64,000 nt of DNA from Gammaproteobacteria bacterium (lineage in GTDB: Bacteria; Pseudomonadota; Gammaproteobacteria; Burkholderiales; Gallionellaceae), in the NCBI GenBank assembly GCA_018813765.1, contig JAHJBC010000006.1, forward strand, positions 62,001-126,000, read 5' to 3'. The position numbers were made by a program, and so were the translations under genes. Shown here in pieces: positions 55,697-64,000 of this stretch (the first letter of the stretch is position 1; the number at the start of each line of letters is the position of its first letter). The notes below the pieces were generated by a model that ran no database searches, was not told the origin of the DNA, and saw only the letters and a program-made list of their open reading frames with translations.

Positions 55697-56152
55697 TTAT
55701 CTCGTGAAGCGGCGCAGCAGGTTCTTCATCCAGCCGACGGTTTCCTTGTCGGTACTGGCGGTCACCTTCCTGATGGACTCGACGTAATCCCGGTCCTCGC
55801 CCTTGATGTGGCTGGCGAGCCAGCCCTGCAGCAGCTTGAGCAGTTCCGGCGCCACGTCTTCGCCGCGATCTGAACGCGACCTGACATCGGCTACTTTCTT
55901 CATGAATATCTCGTGGATGCGGCGGTGCGCTTTGAGGAAAGGATAGTCTGCCTTCTCCTGCAGGCTTTCCTCGAATTCGAAATGCGTGATGGTGTAATTG
56001 AGCAGGCCTTCCATGACCAGGTTGGTCTCTTCGTGGTTGCCAGTGCGGCAGGCATCGTCCAGCTCGTTGATGAATTGAATAATGCGTTTGTGCTGGTCGT
56101 CGATTACGTCGATGCCGAACTCGAGCTCGCGAGTCCACTCCATGAATGCCAT
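55697..56152 (-). CDS. Bacteriohemerythrin 2
   Basis: A 151-residue hemerythrin closely related to the 55132-55524 copy (shared HFEFEE, AHRRIHEIFMKKVA, SHIKGEDRDY) with a 20-residue C-terminal tail ending in Arg-rich MKNLLRRFTR. The ATG at 56152 has a GGGGGAGA ribosome site. The two genes are a tandem duplication. Confidence 0.94.
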   Translation of the reverse strand: MAFMEWTRELEFGIDVIDDQHKRIIQFINELDDACRTGNHEETNLVMEGLLNYTITHFEFEESLQEKADYPFLKAHRRIHEIFMKKVADVRSRSDRGEDVAPELLKLLQGWLASHIKGEDRDYVESIRKVTASTDKETVGWMKNLLRRFTR

Positions 56153-56310
56153 GTTCTCCCCCTTTTTATATGTATTTGCGAGCAACGAACGAAGCACAGC
56201 GTCCGCAGGCCGGGAAAAGATACCTGAAATATTTTCCGGTATCCAGAACGATGGAGAGTGAAACGGAAACGGCAGAACCGCGGCTCGATTTGTCGGGTAT
56301 TCCGCATGCC
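56153..56310. other. Noncoding region after hemerythrin 2 start
   Basis: No gene was seen. It probably carries the promoter of the bacteriohemerythrin pair on the minus strand; I could not assign boxes. Confidence 0.4.
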
Positions 56311-56326
56311 CTGTACTTAAGTACAG
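56311..56326. promoter_or_regulatory. lux-box-like palindrome
   Basis: CTGTACTTAAGTACAG is a perfect 16-bp palindrome with the CTGTA-N6-TACAG core of the classic Vibrio lux box. It lies 191 bases before the PEP-CTERM gene and 158 bases before the divergent bacteriohemerythrin start, so it could serve either. No LuxR or LuxI gene is in the window. Confidence 0.45.
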
Positions 56327-56517
56327 TTGTTTGGCCTGAGTCGCGCTGATTTAATTCCCGCACTGAAAGCATGGTGAATGACCGGGCCTGTCGTCGTTGC
56401 ACTGTCTGCAAACGAGTCTTGCCGGGCTACTGTAGCGATCTCATTGTTGATGCGCTGTTCATCGTCCCGGCGAAACTGGCAATTACTGAATTACAAAAAA
56501 TCAAGGAGATATAGTCG

Positions 56518-57552
56518 ATGAAGCATCAATCAATTCTCGGTCACCTTCCGCTGGCCCTTTCCCTCGGACTTCTCGCAAGTCCGGTTCTTGCAGAGTCGCT
56601 GACGGGTGGCCAAGTGCTCCAGGAGTTCAATCTGGTGGTCATCGGCAACGCGACTTCCTCTTCCGAAGTGGATGGTCGCAGCTTCATCGGCGGGACGCTC
56701 AATGGGGGAATCTACGCCGGGCATCCTTCCGCTACGCCTGCCTCCGACTATGCGGGCCTGACGGTGCTGGGCGATGCCGGCAATGTCCAGGTCAACGGTT
56801 TTGGCGCGGTAATCGGCGGAAATCTGACCAATTCGATCATCAACAGCGGAAGTAGCGCCGTGTTCGGCAACGCCAGCGGCAATAATTTTAACGGGCCTGC
56901 TTATGTTGCGACGAACGGCGGCAACAATTTTAACGGGGGGCAGGATGCCTCTCTGGCCAACGCGACGGCGGTCACGGCGTCGACTTCCACTGATTTTGGC
57001 AGCGTCTTGACCGGCCTTTCCACCCAACTGAGCCAGTTGGCCGACACCGGTAGCACAGTCGTTTTTGATCCCTACGGCAAGGTGACATTCAATGCTGTCG
57101 CCAATGCGGGAGGCGTGGCGGTATTCGACCTTACCGGCGTCGACACGGCTGTATTCAATGCGCACGAGTATCAGTTCAACCTGAACGGCGCTACGACGCT
57201 GATCCTCAATAGCGACGAGTTAACACCGACCATCTCCGCAAACTTCATCGGCGGCGGCGCACAGGCCATCGGGGCTGCGACGCTATGGAATTTCTACGGC
57301 GCCACCAATCTGACGATCAACAATCAGTTCGGCGGCAGCGTGCTTGCACCTTTGGCGGCATTCAGTAATTACCAGAACATTGAGGGGGGCGTTTTCGTCA
57401 ACACTCTCGTCCAGAGAGGCGAGATTCATCTGCAACCGTTTAACGGTCAGATACCCCCCGTACCGGAACCCGAAAGTTATGCTCTGCTGCTGCTCGGCTT
57501 GGGGTTCCTCGGTGTCATTTCGCGCCGCCGCACCAGCGCATACCCCGCCTGA
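56518..57552 (+). CDS. Choice-of-anchor A family PEP-CTERM protein
   Basis: A 344-residue exported protein. The signal peptide is MKHQSILGHLPLALSLGLLA, cleaved near AES. Residues about 30-300 match the choice-of-anchor A domain (LQEFNLVVIGNATSSSEVDGRSFIGG cited in part, LNGATTLILNSD, FGGSVLAPLAAFSN). The C-terminus has the PEP-CTERM sorting signal: VPEPESYALLLLGLGFLG, then an RRR patch. Exosortase EpsH would cleave it, linking it to extracellular polysaccharide. An AAGGAG ribosome site precedes the ATG. Gly/Asn-rich repeats (GNNFNG) occur in the middle. Confidence 0.92.
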   Translation: MKHQSILGHLPLALSLGLLASPVLAESLTGGQVLQEFNLVVIGNATSSSEVDGRSFIGGTLNGGIYAGHPSATPASDYAGLTVLGDAGNVQVNGFGAVIGGNLTNSIINSGSSAVFGNASGNNFNGPAYVATNGGNNFNGGQDASLANATAVTASTSTDFGSVLTGLSTQLSQLADTGSTVVFDPYGKVTFNAVANAGGVAVFDLTGVDTAVFNAHEYQFNLNGATTLILNSDELTPTISANFIGGGAQAIGAATLWNFYGATNLTINNQFGGSVLAPLAAFSNYQNIEGGVFVNTLVQRGEIHLQPFNGQIPPVPEPESYALLLLGLGFLGVISRRRTSAYPA

Positions 57553-57614
57553 GTGCGAAGTGACCGGCTCTCCGGCGAAACCGGGGGGCTAAAGCAATGG
57601 TTTCGTTATGTCGC

Positions 57615-58516
57615 TCAGCGCGGTTCGATCTGCCACAGATGTTGCGACACCGAGAACCACGCACCCAGCCAGCCCAGATAAGAGGAGAAGCCCAGCAGCG
57701 TGATGCTGTCGGCGGGCGAGAGATGCTGCAGGCTGAAGTCGCTGGCATAGAGCTGGGTGAGTATGCCGACCTGGTAGTTGAGTAGCAGCAGGCTACCCGC
57801 CACCAGCAGCCAGGCCGCGATGCCGCCCAGCAATCCCTGGACGAGGCCGAAATAGAGGAAGGGGCGGCGGATGAAAGCGTCGGTCGCGCCGATGAGTTTG
57901 GCCACCTCGATCTCCTCGCGCCGCGTGAGGATCTGCAGGCGGATGGTGTTGAAGGTGATGGCGATGAGCGCGAAGCTCAGCAGCGCGGCGAGGATGACGA
58001 CCGCCATGCGCCCGAAACCCAGCAATGCTTCCAGTTTATGTATCCAGGCCGAATCGAGCTGCACATGTTCGAGATGCGGCCAGGCCTTGATCTCGTCGCG
58101 CAATGCTTCCAGCGCCTTCACACTGTCATCCCTGGGAAAGACGATGAACGCATCCGGCAACGGGTTCTGCGACAGGCCGCCGATCACGTCTGCCAATCCC
58201 GTGCTCTGCTGCAGTTTATTCAACGCCAGCTCGCGTGGCACGAATTCGATCCGTCCGATCGCCGCATGCTGTTTCAGCTTCTCGCCGATGCGCTCGATCT
58301 CGGCAGCGCTGGTGCCTGCGGCAATGAACACGCTGATCTGCGGCGTGCCGGCGATCTGGCCGCCGAGCGCCTGCATACTCTTCAGCAGCACATAGCCGCC
58401 GACCGGCAGGCTCAGCGCGATGCCGATGATCAGGATGTTGAGCAGCGTCGCGTTGGGGGTGAGCAGCAGGCGGCGCAAGGTGTATTGCAGCACGTGCAGG
58501 TGTTCGATGAGTGGCT

Positions 58517-58520
<4 letters not shown>
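57615..58520 (-). CDS. ftsX: Cell division protein FtsX
   Basis: The membrane partner of FtsE, 301 residues, with four membrane segments and a large periplasmic loop after the first (about residues 50-170) that in other bacteria activates septal hydrolases through EnvC. The family motif ATFNTIRLQILTRREEIEVAKLIGATDAFIRRPF is seen in variant form. It overlaps ftsE by 4 bp. Confidence 0.95.
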
Positions 58521-59166
<646 letters not shown>

Positions 59167-59170
<4 letters not shown>

Positions 59171-60114
59171 TGTTCAAGTCCCAGCAAAGCGGAAACAAAA
59201 TCCTCTGCCACGAACGGCCGCAGATCGTCCAGCCCTTCGCCCACGCCGATGAAGCGCACCGGGATGGGGTGTGCCTTGGCGATGGCGGCGATGACGCCGC
59301 CCTTGGCGGTGCCGTCAAGCTTGGTCAGCACCAATCCGGTGACATTCAACGCCTCGTCGAAGGCCTTGACCTGCGACAGCGCGTTCTGGCCGGTGTTGGC
59401 GTCCAGCACCAGCAGCACTTCATGCGGCGCGCCGGGCAGTGCCTTGTCGATGACGCGCTTCACCTTCTTGATCTCTTCCATCAGGTGCGCCTGCGTGGTC
59501 AGGCGTCCGGCGGTGTCGGCCAGCACCACGTCGATGCCGCGCGCCTGCGCCGCCTGCACCGCGTCATAGATCACCGCGGCGGCATCGCCGCTCTGCTGCG
59601 CGATCACGGTGACATCGTTGCGCTTGCCCCATTCCATCAGCTGTTCGCGTGCGGCGGCGCGGAAGGTGTCGCCCGCCGCCAGCAGTACCGACTTGCCCTG
59701 ACTCTGGAAATGTTTGGCCAGTTTGCCGATCGAAGTGGTCTTGCCCGCGCCATTGACGCCGCACAGCATGATGACGAAAGGTTGGTGCGCGGCAACGTCC
59801 AGCGGCTTGGCCAGCGGTTGCAGGAATTTGAGCAGCGCATGCGCCAGCGCTTCCTTCAGTTGTCCGGCCTCGGTCAGACGCTGTTCCTTCACCTGGTGGC
59901 GCACATCGGCCAGCAGGGCGCGTGTCGCGTCCATACCCACATCGCTGGTGATGAGTATGGTCTCCAGTTCCTCATAGAGGTCTTCGTCGATGCGGCCGCC
60001 GGGAACCAGCAGGGCGGCGAGCTGTCCACCGGTCCGCGCCAACCCGTCGGTCAGGCGATTCAGCCAACTTTTCGATTCGGCGGTGGCGGGTGATTTTTTC
60101 AGGAAACTAAACAT
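59167..60114 (-). CDS. ftsY: Signal recognition particle receptor FtsY
   Basis: An SRP-receptor GTPase of 315 residues, directing ribosome-SRP complexes to the translocon. It has a short N-terminal A region (MFSFLKKSPATAESKSW), the N domain, and G domain motifs GVNGAGKTTSIGKLA, DTFRAAAREQL, DTAGR, and TKLDGTAKGG. The ATG at 60114 is the family start; upstream frame lies in a repeat. Confidence 0.97.
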
Positions 60115-60126
60115 GGCGGCAGAAAT

Positions 60127-60238
60127 CGTAGCGAGCGGGCCGGCATTGGGGGAGCCCGGAGCACAGGCGCCGGAGTGTACGTGTCGGTACATGAGGACGC
60201 CGAGCACCGCGCGACCCCGATGCCGGTTCGCGCAGTAG
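60127..60238. repeat. Dispersed GTACATGAGGA repeat, copy 2
   Basis: From CGTAGCGAG to CGCAGTAG, with inner GTGTACGTGTCGGTACATGAGGA, clearly related to 33449-33559. It sits between divergent ftsY and the first M16 peptidase gene. Confidence 0.75.
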
Positions 60239-60343
60239 ATTAATGTCGCTATGTTTAAACATGCAAGAGTGTTCTGGAGTGAATGAAATGTCGCATAATG
60301 CGTGCGCATTTTATGCCGAATCGCGCATCCATGGGATAAGGAA

Positions 60344-61702
60344 ATGAGAGTACATCTGATCGTCATCGCGCTGTTGCTTCAGTTCGCGTCCGTTGCGCAG
60401 GCGGAAATCCACGAGCGGACCTTGTCCAACGGGCTCAAGGTCATCGTCAAGGAAGACCGGCGCGCGCCGGTCGTGGTGCAGCAGATCTGGTACCGCGCCG
60501 GCAGCATGGACGAACGTACCGGCACCACCGGCGTGGCCCATGTGCTGGAACACATGATGTTCAAGGGCACTCGGGATGTTCCGCGCGGCGAGTTCTCGCG
60601 CATCATTGCGGCGGCAGGCGGGCGCGAAAATGCGTTCACCAGCTACGACTACACGGCCTATTTCCAGCAACTGCACAAGTCGAAGCTGTCGCTGGCGATG
60701 AAGCTGGAAGCCGATCGCATGCACAATCTGCTGATGTCCGGCAAGGAGTTCGCCAAGGAGGTCAAGGTGGTGATGGAAGAACGCCGCTGGCGCACCGATG
60801 ACGATCCGCATGCGCTGCTGTTCGAGAATCTGATGGCGACGGCGTTCCTGCAACATCCCTACCACAATCCCATCATCGGCTGGATGGGCGACCTGGAGAA
60901 CATGACCGACGCCGACGCGCTGGGTTGGTACCGGACCTGGTATGCGCCCAACAATGCGACGCTGGTCGTCGCGGGCGACGTCAAGGCTAAGGAAGTGTTC
61001 GCGCTGGCGCAGCGCCATTATGGCGGCATCCCGGCAGTGAAGCTGCCGCAGCGTAAATCGATGGGTGAATCGCCGCAGCTCGGCATCAAGCGCATCACGG
61101 TCAAGGCGCCGGCGGAGCTGCCCTTCATCGCCATGGCCTGGCATGCCCCGACCTTGCGCGATGCGGAAAAGGACTGGAAGCCGTATGCGCTGGAAGTGCT
61201 GACCGGCGTGCTGGACGGCAACAGCTCCGCGCGCCTCAACAAGGTGCTGGTGCGCGAGCAGCAGGTGGCGATGGACGTGGGGGCGGGCTATGACAGCGTG
61301 GCGCGCGGCCCCGGCCTGTTCGTGCTGGAGGCGACGCCGCGCGAGGGCAAAACGGTAACCGATGTGGAGACGGCATTGCGCGGACAGCTGGAAGCGCTGG
61401 TGCGCGACGGCGTGAGCGCGGAAGAGTTGCAGCGCGTGAAGGCGCAGGTGACGGCGGGCGAGGTCTACAAACGCGATTCGGTGTTCTACCAGGCCATGCA
61501 GATCGGGCAGTATGAGAGCAGCGGACTTTCATACCATGCCATCCCGCTGGCGCTGGAGAAATTGCAGGCGGTCACGGCGCAGCAGGTGCAGGACGTGGCG
61601 CGCGAGATATTCAATGACGACCGCCTGACCGTCGCGATACTGGATCCGCAACCGCTTCCCGATAAACCCAAAGCCAATCCCGGAGCCGCCCATGCTCACT
61701 AG
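60344..61702 (+). CDS. M16 zinc peptidase, catalytic subunit
   Basis: A periplasmic peptidase of 452 residues with a signal peptide (MRVHLIVIALLLQFASVAQA) and the M16 inverted zinc motif HVLEHMMF (HxxEH) near residue 65, plus the downstream Glu region (EVKVVMEERRWR). It overlaps by 11 bases with a second, non-catalytic M16 subunit; such pairs act as heterodimers. The N-terminal half carries the active site. Substrate unknown. Confidence 0.93.
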   Translation: MRVHLIVIALLLQFASVAQAEIHERTLSNGLKVIVKEDRRAPVVVQQIWYRAGSMDERTGTTGVAHVLEHMMFKGTRDVPRGEFSRIIAAAGGRENAFTSYDYTAYFQQLHKSKLSLAMKLEADRMHNLLMSGKEFAKEVKVVMEERRWRTDDDPHALLFENLMATAFLQHPYHNPIIGWMGDLENMTDADALGWYRTWYAPNNATLVVAGDVKAKEVFALAQRHYGGIPAVKLPQRKSMGESPQLGIKRITVKAPAELPFIAMAWHAPTLRDAEKDWKPYALEVLTGVLDGNSSARLNKVLVREQQVAMDVGAGYDSVARGPGLFVLEATPREGKTVTDVETALRGQLEALVRDGVSAEELQRVKAQVTAGEVYKRDSVFYQAMQIGQYESSGLSYHAIPLALEKLQAVTAQQVQDVAREIFNDDRLTVAILDPQPLPDKPKANPGAAHAH

Positions 61703-63002
61703 AACCCTTTTTGCGGCGGCGCTGTCGCTGGCCGCGACCGTCGCGCTCGCCACGCCGCAGATCCAGCACTGGCAAACATCCGGCGGTGCGCGCGTGTATT
61801 TCGTCGAGGATCACGGCCTGCCGATGCTGGATGTGGCGGTCGATTTTCCCGCCGGCAACGGTTTCGATGCGGCGGGCAAGGTCGGCGTGGCCAACCTGAC
61901 CTACGGCATGCTCACGCTGGGTGCGCAGGGACTCTCCGAAGACGATATCGCGCGCAGGCTGGCGGATATCGGCGCGCAACTGGGCGGGCATTTCGACAGC
62001 GACCGCGCCGGCGTGCGGCTGCGCACGTTGAGCAATACGGCTGAGCGCGATGTCGCACTGGAGATCGTGGCGCGCATCCTGCAGCAGCCGGTCTTTCCGG
62101 AGCCGGTGCTGGCGCGCGAGAAGGCGCGCTGGATCGCTTCCCTGAAAGAGGCGGAGACGCAGCCCGACAGCATCGCCGACAAGGCGTTCGACGGCGCGGT
62201 GTTCGGTGTGCATCCCTACGGCTGGCATGTCGAAGTGGCGGACGTGGACAAGATCCAGCGCGAGCAACTGGAAGCGTTCTATCGCAGCCACTATGGCGCG
62301 CAGCATGCGGTCGTCTCGCTGATGGGCGACATCAGCCGGGCCGAGGCCGAGGCGATCGCGCAGCGCTTGACCGAGAACCTGCCGGCCGGCGGGGCCGATG
62401 CGCACATCCCGGCGGTGATGATCCGCATCCAGCCCGGCGAACAGCGCATCGCCCATCCGGCCAGCCAGAGCCATATCCTGATCGGCACGCCGGGCGTGGC
62501 GCGCAACGACGAGGACTATTTTCCGCTGTATGTCGGCAATTACATCCTCGGCGGCGGCGGCTTCGTCTCGCGGCTGATGAACGAGGTGCGAGAGAAGCGC
62601 GGCCTGGCCTACAGCGTGTACAGCTACTTCACGCCGATGCAACAGCCGGGCGCGTTCCAGATCGGCCTGCAGACCAAGAAAGAGCAGGCCGACGAGGCGC
62701 TGGCACTGGTACGCAAGACCCTGCGCACCTTCGTGGACAAGGGCGTTACCGAGAAGGAATTGCGCGCCGCCAAGCAGAACATCGTCGGCGGTTTCCCGCT
62801 GCGCATCGACAGCAACAGGAAGATCATCGAGTACCTCGGCGTGATCGGATTCTACGAACTGCCGCTGACCTACCTGGACGATTTCACCGCCCGTGTGGAG
62901 AAGGTCACTGCGGCGCAGATACACGATGCGTTCAAACGCCGCATCGATCCCGATGCGCTGGCGACGGTGATTGTCGGTGCGCCGGAGGGCACGGCCAAAT
63001 GA
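61692..63002 (+). CDS. M16 peptidase-like protein, non-catalytic subunit
   Basis: A 436-residue protein with an M16 fold and a signal peptide (MLTRTLFAAALSLAATVALA). The HxxEH position reads LTYGMLTLGA, lacking the zinc ligands, so it is likely the non-catalytic partner of the upstream subunit. It retains the later family segment GGGGFVSRLMNEVREKRGLAYS, cited in part. Confidence 0.93.
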   Translation: MLTRTLFAAALSLAATVALATPQIQHWQTSGGARVYFVEDHGLPMLDVAVDFPAGNGFDAAGKVGVANLTYGMLTLGAQGLSEDDIARRLADIGAQLGGHFDSDRAGVRLRTLSNTAERDVALEIVARILQQPVFPEPVLAREKARWIASLKEAETQPDSIADKAFDGAVFGVHPYGWHVEVADVDKIQREQLEAFYRSHYGAQHAVVSLMGDISRAEAEAIAQRLTENLPAGGADAHIPAVMIRIQPGEQRIAHPASQSHILIGTPGVARNDEDYFPLYVGNYILGGGGFVSRLMNEVREKRGLAYSVYSYFTPMQQPGAFQIGLQTKKEQADEALALVRKTLRTFVDKGVTEKELRAAKQNIVGGFPLRIDSNRKIIEYLGVIGFYELPLTYLDDFTARVEKVTAAQIHDAFKRRIDPDALATVIVGAPEGTAK

Positions 63003-63016
63003 ACTTCAAAGACATT

Positions 63017-63096
63017 TGTCCACGAAAGACACGAAATGCACGAACAGTTCTTGCTGCATGCCTTTTTTTCGTGCCTTTCGTGTCTTTCGTGGACAG
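63017..63096. repeat. CGAAAGACACGAAA inverted repeat
   Basis: TGTCCACGAAAGACACGAAA on the left and its near reverse complement (TTTCGTGTCTTTCGTGGACA) on the right enclose about 25 bases. It starts 15 bases after the M16 stop and ends 13 bases before the rsmD start, and probably forms a hairpin in the transcript. Confidence 0.8.
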
Positions 63097-63108
63097 TCTG
63101 ATTTTAAA

Positions 63109-64000
<892 letters not shown>

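Overview
The window reads as a high-GC betaproteobacterial chromosome. Several features point to the Nitrosomonadales, probably Gallionellaceae-like: the ilvIHC-psd-pssA gene order, an rnf operon ending in nth, adjacent bpt and aat N-end-rule transferases, tandem bacteriohemerythrins, a PEP-CTERM surface protein, and many short palindromic intergenic elements. The taxonomic placement is inferred; no rRNA or tRNA gene was seen.

Bases 1-11.4 kb hold a hydrogenase maturation and H2-sensing block, all on the plus strand: hypF (5' end outside the window), hypC, hypD, hypE, a HoxA/HupR-type NtrC-family regulator, the small and large subunits of a regulatory [NiFe] hydrogenase (HoxB, HoxC), a NikR nickel regulator and a HoxJ/HupT-type PAS histidine kinase. 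A NiCoT nickel permease follows at 15.6 kb. The catalytic hydrogenase is not in the window and presumably lies upstream.

Bases 11.5-15.3 kb are an accessory pocket of A/T-richer small genes. They include a DUF433 antitoxin with a toxin gene broken after 15 codons, a short array of small genes separated by integron-type recombination sites (one near-canonical attC at 13342-13401 and attC-like core sites before two genes), and a DUF4258/YgiT toxin-antitoxin pair. No integron integrase is present.

Bases 16.4-34.5 kb are mostly core genes: a BepA-like protease, a Ser/Thr kinase fused to a cyclic-nucleotide-binding domain next to a TusA-like protein, valS, holC, pepA, lptFG, a sigma factor with two small downstream genes, the ilvI-ilvH-ilvC branched-chain operon running into psd and pssA, then a cobalamin adenosyltransferase.

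Bases 34.6-38.5 kb are the most unusual region. A 979-residue outer-membrane protein (N-terminal TPR repeats, C-terminal beta-barrel) is followed by two related small secreted proteins that share a six-cysteine C-terminal motif; each is followed by the same hairpin. I did not recognise this as a described system.

Bases 38.7-44.6 kb are the Rnf electron-transport operon (rnfABCDGE-nth, minus strand). A small accessory pocket follows (antitoxin with an eroded toxin, GIY-YIG-like protein, unknown membrane protein). Then come pyrD, bpt, a diguanylate cyclase, aat, a PilZ-like protein, an esterase, darP, pmbA, two bacteriohemerythrins, a PEP-CTERM protein preceded by a lux-box-like palindrome, ftsXE-ftsY, two M16 peptidase-family genes, rsmD and the start of coaD (cut by the window end). 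Several families of MITE-like or REP-like palindromes sit between genes throughout, sometimes supplying the last codons of a gene or abutting a start codon.
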